Assembly: GCA_910585255.1 (NCBI GenBank) | Contig: CAJUEI010000063.1 | Span: forward strand, 1 to 17,472 | DNA length: 17,472 nucleotides | From: an uncultured Lachnospiraceae bacterium | GTDB taxonomy: Bacteria; Bacillota; Clostridia; Lachnospirales; Lachnospiraceae | Reading direction: 5' to 3' | Made by a program: the position numbers and the translations under genes | Notes under the pieces: model-generated | Told to the model about the DNA's origin: nothing | Seen by the model: the letters and a program-made list of their open reading frames with translations, nothing else | The model's database searches: none | In this document: one piece after another, positions 7,779-14,754 of the stretch | How positions within the stretch are numbered: the first letter of the stretch is position 1 | How the letters are laid out: each line of letters opens with the position of its first letter

Positions 7779-8618
7779 TTATATAGTAAAAAATCCTTTT
7801 CCGATAATTTCACTGCTGTTAGAGATGATAATAAAAGCATCCGGTGAATTGTCATGAATAAATTGGCGAAGCTGCATGGCCTGGTGTCGTTTTAATACAG
7901 TAATAATTTCGAATTTATCCCGATTGGTATAGGCACCGGTTGCCTTGCAGATCGTAGCACTTCGGTTTAATTCATGGACAATATAGTTACAGATTGGTTC
8001 TGGCTTTTCACAGATAATATTAAAAGCTTTACATAAATTGATATTTTCGATAATTCCGTCAATTAAAAAGGATTTAATCGTTAATCCGACAAAGGAATAG
8101 AGTGCGGTTTTAATATCAAAGATAAAGCAGGTAAATACAATTGCAATTAAATCGGTAAAGAAAAGTGCACTGCCGATATTAACATTGGTATATTTTTTTA
8201 AAATCATAGCGAGTACATCGGTTCCTCCGCTGGAAGCACCGATATTAAATAAGATTGCCGCTCCAAGTGCCGGAAGGGCAATGGCAAACATAAGCTCTAA
8301 CATCGGTTCATCAGTCAGAGGGGCTTCTAAAGGAAAGACATATTCAAAAACAGTTAAAAATGCGGACAGGATAAGAGTGGCATAGGTTGTTTTAATCGCA
8401 AAAGTTTTGCCAAATACAAATACTCCTAAGATTAACAGGACAATATTTGCCAGAGAAGAAAAGTCACTGGCTGAAATCGGAAAGACTTTTGCAACAATAA
8501 CCGCAAAACCAGTAACACCGCCAAAGGAAAAATTATTTGGGAATTTAAAAAAGTAAACTCCGATTGCCATAATAAAGATGCTTAGAGTGATCAGCAAATA
8601 GTTTTTTAAGGTTTTCAT
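7779..8618 (-). CDS. YitT family membrane protein (DUF161/DUF2179)
   Basis: The 279-residue product has an N-terminal block of about five or six hydrophobic segments containing the family pattern FPNNFSFGGVTG and later GASSGGTDVLAMIL. A soluble C-terminal DUF2179-like domain follows (about 215-279; CEKPEPICNYIVHELNRSATI ... FEIITVLKRHQ). Proteins of this family are integral membrane proteins of unknown, possibly transport, function. The start at 8618 (MKTLKNY) has AAAGGAG 9 nt upstream on the minus strand. An upstream in-frame ATG at 8648 would add ten residues but has no comparable site. It is convergent with cheV and has its own promoter. Confidence 0.9.
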   Translation of the reverse strand: MKTLKNYLLITLSIFIMAIGVYFFKFPNNFSFGGVTGFAVIVAKVFPISASDFSSLANIVLLILGVFVFGKTFAIKTTYATLILSAFLTVFEYVFPLEAPLTDEPMLELMFAIALPALGAAILFNIGASSGGTDVLAMILKKYTNVNIGSALFFTDLIAIVFTCFIFDIKTALYSFVGLTIKSFLIDGIIENINLCKAFNIICEKPEPICNYIVHELNRSATICKATGAYTNRDKFEIITVLKRHQAMQLRQFIHDNSPDAFIIISNSSEIIGKGFFTI

Positions 8619-8640
8619 ATCAGACTGCTCCTTTTGTATG

Positions 8641-8699
8641 TTTACCAAAATAGGGACGTTTTATTTTATCCCTGCTTATTCTAGCTGATATTTGGTAAA
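8641..8699. repeat. Inverted TTTACCAAA pair over the YitT promoter
   Basis: TTTACCAAA at 8641-8649 and TTTGGTAAA at 8691-8699 form a perfect 9-bp inverted repeat with centres 50 bp apart. One arm lies between the -35 and -10 boxes. The other lies in the leader, ending 22 bp before the start codon. The spacing is about five helical turns, consistent with paired operator half-sites. This is inference only. Confidence 0.35.
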
Positions 8700-8706
8700 A
8701 CTACAA
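8678..8706 (-). promoter_or_regulatory. Promoter of the YitT-family gene
   Basis: On the minus strand TTGTAG (8706-8701) and TAGAAT (8683-8678) are exactly 17 bp apart, giving a start near 8671 and a leader of about 50 nt. The spacer contains one arm of a 9-bp inverted repeat. Confidence 0.5.
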
Positions 8707-8740
8707 GAGTGAAAATTTACAAATATTTGATTCTTTTATG

Positions 8741-8776
8741 TAGGACTGTTACAGAGAAAAGACTGCAGCAGTCCTA
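8741..8776 (-). terminator. Probable terminator of the GltD-like gene
   Basis: Read on the minus strand, GACTG-CTG-CAGTC (8773-8761) is followed by TTTTCTCTGT. An alternative, longer hairpin pairs TAGGACTG with CAGTCCTA (8741-8748 with 8769-8776). It lies just beyond the stop codon at 8784 of the gene upstream on the minus strand. Confidence 0.45.
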
Positions 8777-8783
8777 TTGGTTT

Positions 8784-10031
8784 TTAGGCTTCTGAATGAG
8801 ATTCGTTTTTGTCTAAACTTTGCATATAAGCGTGCATGGATTCGGCTACGATCTTACTGTGTGCAACGGCTTCTACAACGGTACGGGCACCGTTTACAAC
8901 GTCTCCAGAAGCAAAGATGCCAGGTCTTGAAGTGTGACCGGTTTCGTCTGCTTCTAAAAGTCCCCGCTGTGTCGCTTTTAGTCCTTCTGTTGTATTAACA
9001 ATACGGTTCTGCGGCCCTTGACTGATAGAAATAATAACGCTGTTGGCTGGGTAGAGTTTTGCACTGCCTTCTATATCGGTAAAACTGCCGTCTTCGTGCT
9101 CTTCTACATCGATAAAAATGACCCCTTCATCTGTAATTTCTAACGGACGCTTATTATATTCGAATTGGACTCCCTCTAATTGGGCATAACTAAACTCATA
9201 GTCGCTGGCTGCTACTTTTTTGGTAAGAGAGAAGCAGGTTAAGTAAGGAGAACCTTTACGGATGGCAGTTCTTGCTACGTCCATTGCGGCATTTCCTGCA
9301 CCGATTACAATAACACGTTCTCCTAAGCGATAACTGTCAGGATTGTTTAGGTAATTGATGCCAAAGTGAACATGTCCAAAAGTTTCTCCTTTGATATGCA
9401 GGGTATTTGGTTTCCATACTCCGGTTCCGATAAAGATTGCCTGATAGCCGTCACGGAATAGGTCATCAATGCCAATTGCTCCGCCGATGGTAGTATTAGG
9501 GCGGACTTTAATTCCTTTTAGATTCAGATGCCGATATTCGATATCATCCAATACACTTTTTGGCAGACGGAATTCCGGGATGCCATAGCGCAGGACACCG
9601 CCGATTTTGTCTTTGCCTTCAAAGATAGTAACCTGATAGCCATAGCGGGCAAGGATAATAGCAATGGTGATGCCGGCAGGGCCAGAACCGATAATAGCAA
9701 CTCGTTTGCCGTTTGACGGGGCTGGTCCTTTTGTCATCTTATTGGCAAAGGTGGACGAGATATAGTTTTCGATTGTGGAAAAGTGAACCGGAGCCCCTTT
9801 TTTGCCCAGTACACAGTGTCCTTCACATTGGTTTTCATGGTTGCAGACAAGACTGCAGACCGTAGTCAGCGGATTGTTTTCAAACAGCATCTTTCCAGCT
9901 TCGTCTAATTTGTTTTCCTTTAGAAGGCGGATTGCAGTCGGAATATCGGTTCCGATTGGACAGCCTTTTTGACACTGCGGTACTTTGCACTGAAGACAAC
10001 GGTTTGCTTCATCCATTACATGTAATGCCAT
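8784..10031 (-). CDS. Stand-alone GltD-like NAD(P)-dependent oxidoreductase
   Basis: The 415-residue flavoprotein resembles the glutamate synthase small subunit and NfnB-type electron carriers. Eight cysteines in two clusters (C12, C15, C20, C24; C59, C63, C69, C73) are placed to hold two 4Fe-4S centres. G115-S-G117-P-A-G120 binds FAD, VIVIGAGNAAMD (about 245) is the NAD(P) site, and PGIFASGDVVNGARTVVEA is the C-terminal FAD motif. The start at 10031 was chosen because GGAGG lies 8 nt upstream on the minus strand; an in-frame ATG at 10046 overlaps that site. No large GltB subunit or NfnA-like partner is adjacent. Its real reaction (glutamate synthesis, transhydrogenation or other) cannot be fixed. 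It is divergent from the Na/Pi cotransporter gene. Confidence 0.88.
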   Translation of the reverse strand: MALHVMDEANRCLQCKVPQCQKGCPIGTDIPTAIRLLKENKLDEAGKMLFENNPLTTVCSLVCNHENQCEGHCVLGKKGAPVHFSTIENYISSTFANKMTKGPAPSNGKRVAIIGSGPAGITIAIILARYGYQVTIFEGKDKIGGVLRYGIPEFRLPKSVLDDIEYRHLNLKGIKVRPNTTIGGAIGIDDLFRDGYQAIFIGTGVWKPNTLHIKGETFGHVHFGINYLNNPDSYRLGERVIVIGAGNAAMDVARTAIRKGSPYLTCFSLTKKVAASDYEFSYAQLEGVQFEYNKRPLEITDEGVIFIDVEEHEDGSFTDIEGSAKLYPANSVIISISQGPQNRIVNTTEGLKATQRGLLEADETGHTSRPGIFASGDVVNGARTVVEAVAHSKIVAESMHAYMQSLDKNESHSEA

Positions 10032-10117
10032 AAATAGTTCCTCCATAGATTGATTAATTTATTTTTCTAGTTCTATCTTATCACTGAAAATGGATTTGGG
10101 AAAGCGGGTTCTTATAA

Positions 10118-10158
10118 TTTTACACAGATTTTACAAAAACAATCCGTTGTTTTTTACA
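10118..10158 (+). promoter_or_regulatory. Candidate PhoP/PhoB box (TTTTACA repeats)
   Basis: TTTTACA occurs at 10118-10124, 10129-10135 and 10152-10158 on the coding strand. The first two start 11 bp apart and the third 23 bp later. Bacillus PhoP binds direct TT(A/C/T)A(C/T)A hexamers with an 11-bp period upstream of phosphate genes. These copies end 9 bp before the -10 of the Na/Pi cotransporter gene. An 8-bp inverted repeat, AAAAACAA-TCCG-TTGTTTTT (10135-10154), overlaps them. Confidence 0.5.
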
Positions 10159-10173
10159 ATTTTAGAATATAAT
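10147..10173 (+). promoter_or_regulatory. Promoter of the phosphate operon
   Basis: A perfect TATAAT lies at 10168-10173, about 32 nt before the start codon. The only -35-like hexamer (TTGTTT, 10147-10152) is at a short 15-bp spacing, as expected for an activator-dependent promoter. On the opposite strand of the same gap, TATAAG (10116-10111) is a weak -10 candidate for the divergent GltD-like gene. Confidence 0.5.
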
Positions 10174-10205
10174 AAAGAACAAATTTTATACTAAAGGAGT
10201 GTATT

Positions 10206-11966
10206 ATGAATATTTTTGATGTATTGTCTATGGTTGGTGGTCTGGCATTGTTTCTCTATGGGATGCATGCAATGGGAGAGGGACTGTCAAAATTATCCGG
10301 CGGAAAGTTAGAACGGATTTTAGAAAAGCTAACCGCTTCTCCGATAAAAGGTGTTTTATTGGGAGCAGCAGTAACCGCAGTGATCCAGTCGTCCTCTGCT
10401 ACTACTGTAATGGTAGTGGGATTTGTAAATTCTGGAATTATGAGACTTTCTCAGGCGATTAATATTATTATGGGAGCCAATGTCGGAACGACAATTACGT
10501 CTTGGGTATTGAGTTTATCTGGGATGGAAGGAGACAGTCTTTGGATACAATTACTAAAGCCTTCTTCGTTTTCTCCGGTGCTGGCTTTAATTGGAGTAAG
10601 TTTTTTGTTGTTTTCTAAAAATGCAAAAAAACAGGATATCGGGACTATTTTAGTAGGTTTTTCAGTGTTAATGACCGGAATGGATACGATGAGTGCAGCG
10701 GTAAAGCCTTTAGCTGATATCCCGGAATTTACCAATATCTTAACGATGTTTTCCAATCCAATTTTAGGACTGTTAGCCGGAGCTGTTTTAACAGCAGTGA
10801 TCCAAAGTTCTTCGGCTTCGGTCGGTATCCTTCAGGCACTCTGCGTAACAGGAGCCATTCACTATGATACAGCACTGCCTATTATTATGGGACAGAATAT
10901 TGGTACCTGTATTACGGCACTGCTCTCTGGAATCGGTGCCACCAAAAATGCAAAACGGGCAAGTGTGGTACATCTTTATTTTAATTTAATCGGTACAGCG
11001 ATTTTTATGATTAGTTTTTATCTGTTAAATACATTTGTAAATTTTTCATTTTTAGATCAGGCAGCAGGAGCAGCAGGAATTGCTTTTATCCATAGTGTAT
11101 TTAATATAGTAGCTACTCTTATTTTGCTTCCTTTCTCAAAGGGATTAGAAAAGTTAGCTTATCTGACGATTCGGGACGGGGAAGAACTGCCTGTCAATAT
11201 AGAAGAGTTTCAGCTTTTAGATGAACGTTTTTTAGACAAGCCGGCATTTGCCGTACAGCAGTGCAAGGCAGTAGCAGCGAAAATGGCAGAGCTTTCAAAG
11301 GAGGCAATTATTTTGGCACTGGATATGCTGCAGTCTTATCGTACCGAGAAATTTGAACAGGTCTGTAAGATGGAGGAATATGTGGATCGCTATGAAGATG
11401 AACTGGGCACCTATCTGGTGCGGTTAAGCAGCAGAAATTTGACAGAAAAGGACAGCCGAACGATTTCTATGCTTTTGCACTGTATTGGAGACTTTGAGCG
11501 GATTTCCGACCATGCGATTAATATTTCAGAGGCAGCAAAAGAGATGAACGATAAAAATATGACTTTTTCGGAGGATGCAATAAAAGAAATTTCCGTATTT
11601 GCGGAAGCAATCCGTGAGATTGTAGAAACGGCAGTTACCGTATTTATTAAGGATGATGTAACAATGGCAAGGTTAGTAGAGCCTTTGGAAGAAGTGGTAG
11701 ATAATCTGAATATTGAGATGAAGTCTAGGCATATTACAAGACTTCGGGAGGGAAAGTGCACCATTGAGATGGGATTTATTTTATCGGATCTAACAACGAA
11801 TTATGAGCGGGTTGCCGATCACTGTTCGAATATTGCAGTATGTCTGATACAGATTCATGCCAATGGATTTGATATGCATGAATATTTAGACACATTGGAT
11901 AAAGGAGAAAATACGATATTCCGTGAAGAATATCTTTCCTATAAAGCAAAATATATGCTACCATAG
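10206..11966 (+). CDS. Na/Pi cotransporter family protein with PhoU domain
   Basis: The 586-residue inner-membrane protein imports phosphate with sodium. The N-terminal half (about 1-315) carries two inverted copies of the NptA/PF02690 repeat: Q61SSSATT with GANVGTTIT, and Q200SSSAS with GQNIGTCIT. The C-terminal part (about 345-560) is helical and PhoU-like (CIGDFERISDHAINISEAAKEM; TTNYERVADHCSNIAVCL). AAAGGAG lies 6 nt before ATG 10206. It is followed after 52 nt, with no terminator, by a PhoB-like regulator gene, so it probably opens a phosphate-response operon. The promoter carries a putative Pho box. Members of this family with PhoU domains may also signal rather than only transport. Confidence 0.92.
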   Translation: MNIFDVLSMVGGLALFLYGMHAMGEGLSKLSGGKLERILEKLTASPIKGVLLGAAVTAVIQSSSATTVMVVGFVNSGIMRLSQAINIIMGANVGTTITSWVLSLSGMEGDSLWIQLLKPSSFSPVLALIGVSFLLFSKNAKKQDIGTILVGFSVLMTGMDTMSAAVKPLADIPEFTNILTMFSNPILGLLAGAVLTAVIQSSSASVGILQALCVTGAIHYDTALPIIMGQNIGTCITALLSGIGATKNAKRASVVHLYFNLIGTAIFMISFYLLNTFVNFSFLDQAAGAAGIAFIHSVFNIVATLILLPFSKGLEKLAYLTIRDGEELPVNIEEFQLLDERFLDKPAFAVQQCKAVAAKMAELSKEAIILALDMLQSYRTEKFEQVCKMEEYVDRYEDELGTYLVRLSSRNLTEKDSRTISMLLHCIGDFERISDHAINISEAAKEMNDKNMTFSEDAIKEISVFAEAIREIVETAVTVFIKDDVTMARLVEPLEEVVDNLNIEMKSRHITRLREGKCTIEMGFILSDLTTNYERVADHCSNIAVCLIQIHANGFDMHEYLDTLDKGENTIFREEYLSYKAKYMLP

Positions 11967-12018
11967 AGATTAGAATAAAATTTTGCATAAAAGAGAAAAG
12001 GAGAGGATAAAAAAGGCA

Positions 12019-12708
12019 ATGGCAGTAATCTATATTGTAGAAGATGATGGGAATATTTGCGAAATAGAGACATTTTCATTAAAAAACAGCGGATATACCG
12101 TGGAAAGTTTTTCCTGTGCAAAAGATTTTTACAGGCAGTTAGAAACGGCTCTTCCCAATTTGATCTTATTAGATGTAATGCTTCCAGATGAAGACGGGCT
12201 TTCTATTGTAAAACGGCTGCGATCCCGTTTCGATACTAAGAAAATTCCGATTATTTTGGTTACGGCAAAGACATCGGAACTAGATAAAGTAAAAGGACTA
12301 GATATTGGAGCAGACGATTATATTACAAAACCGTTTGGAGTGATGGAATTAATTTCCAGAGTAAAAGCGATGCTCCGGCGCAGTATGGATGGTACGGAAA
12401 GAGAAGAAGCTGGACAAATGCAGGTGGGAGAGATTGTAATGGATCAGGGTCGTCATGTCGTATTGGTAAAAGGGGAGATTTGTGAATTAACCTATAAAGA
12501 GTATGAGCTGTTAAAATTTCTAATTTCTAATGCCGGAATGGTACTCTCTAGAGAAAGGATTATGGATCGGGTTTGGGGAATTGACTTTGAGGGAGAATCG
12601 AGAACCTTAGATATGCATATTAAAACCCTTAGACAGAAACTGCGGGAGGCAGGAGGCTGTATTAAAACGGTTCGAAATGTAGGTTATATAATAGAAGAAG
12701 GTATTTAA
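12019..12708 (+). CDS. OmpR/PhoB-family response regulator
   Basis: The 229-residue DNA-binding regulator has a receiver domain (1-120) with phospho-acceptor D52 in ILLDVMLPDEDG and K104 in YITKPFG. A winged-helix effector domain follows (about 130-227; LTYKEYELLKFLISNAGMVLSRERI ... SRTLDMHIKTLRQKL). It is phosphorylated by a partner kinase, most likely the PhoR-like protein encoded at 14755. ATG 12019 (MAVIYIVEDD) fits the family start; the GAGG upstream is rather distant, and the in-frame TTG at 11983 would add 12 basic residues. It follows the Na/Pi cotransporter gene. Its last codons abut the IS607 element: the present end GGT-ATT-TAA lies at the likely left junction, and without the element the frame would end one residue earlier. 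Confidence 0.93.
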   Translation: MAVIYIVEDDGNICEIETFSLKNSGYTVESFSCAKDFYRQLETALPNLILLDVMLPDEDGLSIVKRLRSRFDTKKIPIILVTAKTSELDKVKGLDIGADDYITKPFGVMELISRVKAMLRRSMDGTEREEAGQMQVGEIVMDQGRHVVLVKGEICELTYKEYELLKFLISNAGMVLSRERIMDRVWGIDFEGESRTLDMHIKTLRQKLREAGGCIKTVRNVGYIIEEGI

Positions 12709-12722
12709 CAGTTAAAAATAAG

Positions 12723-12739
12723 TTATAAAAAATTATAAA
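12723..12739 (+). repeat. IS607 left subterminal inverted repeat
   Basis: TTATAAAAAATTATAAA matches the reverse complement of 14711-14727 at 16 of 17 positions. It is probably a TnpA binding site. AT-richness means some similarity is expected by chance, but not this much. Confidence 0.55.
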
Positions 12740-12754
12740 AATACGATTGAGTTT

Positions 12755-12775
12755 TATAATAGTATATCTTATCAT
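12755..12775 (+). promoter_or_regulatory. tnpA promoter inside the IS left end
   Basis: A perfect TATAAT lies at 12755-12760, about 35 nt before the tnpA start. An alternative pair, TTGAGT (12747-12752) and TATCAT (12770-12775) with a 17-bp spacer, would leave almost no leader. Confidence 0.45.
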
Positions 12776-12794
12776 TATGTATAGAGGTGATAAA

Positions 12795-13432
12795 ATGAAA
12801 TATTACACGATACATGAGATGACGGAACTTCTTGGAGTAACAGCACAGACTTTAAGGAACTGGGACAAATCGGGAAAGCTGAAACCGCATCACACAAGTC
12901 CTAACGGTTATCGTTACTATTCCGAAGACGACCTCAATCAGATATTGCATAAATCTGTAAAAAGACAGGGAAAACAGTAGGTTACTGCCGTGTCAGTTCT
13001 GCGAAACAGAAAGACGATTTGGAACGGCAGAAAGAGAATAGGAGAACCTATCTGTTGGCACAGGGAAAACCATTTGAAATTATTTCGGATATTGGCTCTG
13101 GAATCAATTACAAAAGAAAAGGGTTGCAGGAATTGATAAAAGGCATGACAAACAGAAGGATATCGAAAGTGGTTGTGCTTTATAAAGACAGACTGACAAG
13201 ATTTGGATTTGAACTGATGGAATACATTGCAGAATTGTATGACTGTGAAGTTGAAATTGTTGATACAACAGAAAGAACCGAACAGGAAGAACTTATAGAG
13301 GATTTGGTGCAGATCCTTACCATATTCTGTTGTAAATTGCAGGGGAAATGTGCAAATAAGGCAAAAAAGAGGATAAAGGAGCTTATAGAAAATGATGAAA
13401 ACCATAAAAGTAATGCTCTGTCCGAATCATAA
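12795..13432 (+). CDS. tnpA: IS607 TnpA serine recombinase, split by a -1 frameshift
   Basis: Codons from ATG 12795 (AGGTG upstream) give a MerR-type HTH (MKYYTIHEMTELLGVTAQTL ... WDKSGKLKP) and stop at TAG 12978-12980. The rest of the family protein continues in the -1 frame: TVGYCRVSSAKQKDDLERQ with catalytic Ser (residue 68 of the fused product), then SDIGSGINYKRKGLQEL and VVVLYKDRLTRFG. Both parts join at 12968-12974, G GGA AAA in the zero frame, a perfect X XXY YYZ slippery heptamer. Slippage there yields a 212-residue protein of normal length. The downstream frame has no start codon before TTG 13019, which lies past the catalytic serine. Programmed frameshifting is therefore possible, but a one-A deletion in the AAAA run explains the sequence equally well. 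Confidence 0.85.
12968..12987 (+). promoter_or_regulatory. Candidate -1 ribosomal frameshift site
   Basis: GGGAAAA at 12968-12974 reads G GGA AAA in the tnpA zero frame. CAGTA-GGT-TACTG follows at once (12975-12987) and can form a short 5-bp hairpin containing the zero-frame stop. Known -1 sites have such heptamers, usually with a structure starting several nt downstream; this one is closer than usual. Confidence 0.45.
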
Positions 13433-14570
13433 GCAGAAGACAAAATTATTCCAATATGCAAATACCGCCAGATTTGCTTATAACTGGGCATTAAGCAGAG
13501 AAAAAGAGAATGATAAAGATAGTGGGAAATTTATATCAGATGGAGAACTGCGAAAAGAATTTACTCAATTAAAGAAAATGGATCAATATGAATGGCTGAA
13601 TTCTATATCGAACAATGTTACAAAACAAGCGATAAAAGATGCTTGTAATGCCTATAAACGATTTTTTAAAGGACTTTCCGGCTTTCCCAAATTTAAAAGC
13701 AGAAAACATACCGCACCATCTTTTTATCAGGATTGTGTAAAAATTCAGTTTACAGATACACATGTAAAAATAGAAGGATTTGCAACATGTAAAAAGAAGA
13801 ATAAACAAAAATTAAACTGGATTCGTCTTGCAGAACATAATCGTATTCCTACAGATTGTAACTATAACAATCCTAGAATTAAGTATGATGGGTTAAACTG
13901 GTATCTTACAGTTGGTATGGAACAGGAAGAGTCTGCTGTGCCATCGTTGAATGAGGGGATTGGAATTGATTTAGGGATTAAAGATTTGGCAATATGTTCC
14001 GATGAGCATAACTATTTGAATATAAATAAAACTCAAAAAGTAAAGAAACTAGAAAAACAAAAACGCAGGTTACAGCGTTCCATATCAAGAAAATATGAGA
14101 AAAATAAGAAAGGAGAATGTTACTATAAAACAAAAAACATTATAAAAAGAGAAAATGAATTATTAAAATTAAACCACAGGCTAATGGATATTCGTCAGAA
14201 CTACTTACATCAAACAACATCTGAAATGATAAAGCGAAAACCAAGTTTTATATGTATAGAAGATTTGAATGTAAGTGGAATGATGAAAAACAAGCATTTA
14301 TCCAAAGCAGTCCAGCAGCAAGGTTTCTATGAATTTAGAAGACAGATTGAATACAAATCCAAATGGAATCATATTCAAGTAATTATTGCAGACAGATTTT
14401 TTCCGAGTTCTAAATTATGCAGTTGTTGTGGAAGTATGAAAAAAAATTTAAAGCTGTCAGACCGTATTTATAAATGTGAATGTGGAAACGTAATGGATAG
14501 AGACTATCAAGCTGCTTTAAATTTGAAAAAATATGGAGAAATGTTTTTAAAACAGCAATCTGAAGTATAA
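13392..14570 (+). CDS. tnpB: TnpB RNA-guided nuclease of IS607
   Basis: The 392-residue protein is a full-length TnpB, ancestor-type relative of Cas12, which uses an omega RNA from the element's right end to cut matching DNA. An N-terminal OrfB HTH-like region (about 1-50) leads to the RuvC core. Catalytic residues are all present: D193 (GIDLGIKD), E290 (CIEDLNV) and D371 (MDRDYQAALN). A zinc-finger insert carries C343, C346, C362 and C364. ATG 13392 has AAGGAG 10 nt upstream, inside the end of tnpA, so the two are translated as overlapping genes. Codon use is lysine-rich and AT-rich compared with the flanking core genes, consistent with transfer. It is likely active as a nuclease, judged by intact residues only. 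Confidence 0.95.
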   Translation: MMKTIKVMLCPNHKQKTKLFQYANTARFAYNWALSREKENDKDSGKFISDGELRKEFTQLKKMDQYEWLNSISNNVTKQAIKDACNAYKRFFKGLSGFPKFKSRKHTAPSFYQDCVKIQFTDTHVKIEGFATCKKKNKQKLNWIRLAEHNRIPTDCNYNNPRIKYDGLNWYLTVGMEQEESAVPSLNEGIGIDLGIKDLAICSDEHNYLNINKTQKVKKLEKQKRRLQRSISRKYEKNKKGECYYKTKNIIKRENELLKLNHRLMDIRQNYLHQTTSEMIKRKPSFICIEDLNVSGMMKNKHLSKAVQQQGFYEFRRQIEYKSKWNHIQVIIADRFFPSSKLCSCCGSMKKNLKLSDRIYKCECGNVMDRDYQAALNLKKYGEMFLKQQSEV

Positions 14571-14741
14571 CACGTTTCAAGTTATCACAGATATGTACTG
14601 ATACGTTAGTCAGGAATTTACGCCTATGGAGAGTAGAAGAACTTGTGAGTAGTAGATGAATGGATTCATTACAAAAGCATACTCGTTGAAGTAGGAATGA
14701 AACATAAGAGTTTATAACTTTTTATAAGTTTTCAGTAACGG
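14571..14741 (+). ncRNA. Probable TnpB omega RNA (right-end RNA)
   Basis: The 184 nt between tnpB and the kinase gene hold no ORF. A stem pairs ACTT..GAGT (14641-14650) with ACTC..AAGT (14681-14692), enclosing ATGAA-TGGA-TTCAT (14656-14669). GGAATGAAAC (14694-14703) follows, reminiscent of the 3' ends of TnpB and type V guide scaffolds. TnpB guide RNAs overlap the gene's 3' end and run out through the right end into flanking DNA. The exact ends are unknown, and the scaffold may stop near 14703. Confidence 0.5.
14711..14727 (-). repeat. IS607 right subterminal inverted repeat
   Basis: TTTATAACTTTTTATAA is the reverse complement of 12723-12739 with one mismatch, marking the right end of the element. 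Confidence 0.55.
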
Positions 14742-14754
14742 GTAAAGGGCAAAA

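Larger units (their letters stand above)
12702..14741 (+). mobile_element. IS607-family insertion sequence (tnpA + tnpB)
   Basis: The element contains an HTH-serine recombinase gene and tnpB in the usual IS607 order, overlapping by 41 nt. A 17-nt imperfect inverted repeat lies near its ends (12723-12739 and 14711-14727, 16 of 17 matching). Boundaries are proposed at GG dinucleotides (12700-12701 and 14740-14741) because IS607 is known to insert beside or between Gs. Joining the flanks there gives a clean regulator-kinase junction. An alternative crossover is the shared CAGT at 12709-12712 and 14733-14736. No target duplication longer than a few bases is seen. The contents are visibly more A-rich than the neighbours. 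Confidence 0.85.

Noticed and set aside
13019..13432. Independent gene starting at TTG 13019
   Set aside because: It lacks the catalytic serine region that lies just upstream in the same frame; it is better read as the second part of a frameshifted TnpA.
13569..13808. Minus-strand ORF inside tnpB
   Set aside because: Shadow frame in an A-rich gene (poly-F/Y/C composition) with no ribosome binding site.
14694..14703. GGAATGAAAC as the end of a CRISPR repeat
   Set aside because: It occurs once, there are no spaced repeats, and it fits a TnpB guide-RNA scaffold.
14686..14718. TTGAAG ... TATAAC as an outward promoter from the IS right end driving the kinase
   Set aside because: The spacer is 21 bp, too long for a standard promoter, and no better pair was found.
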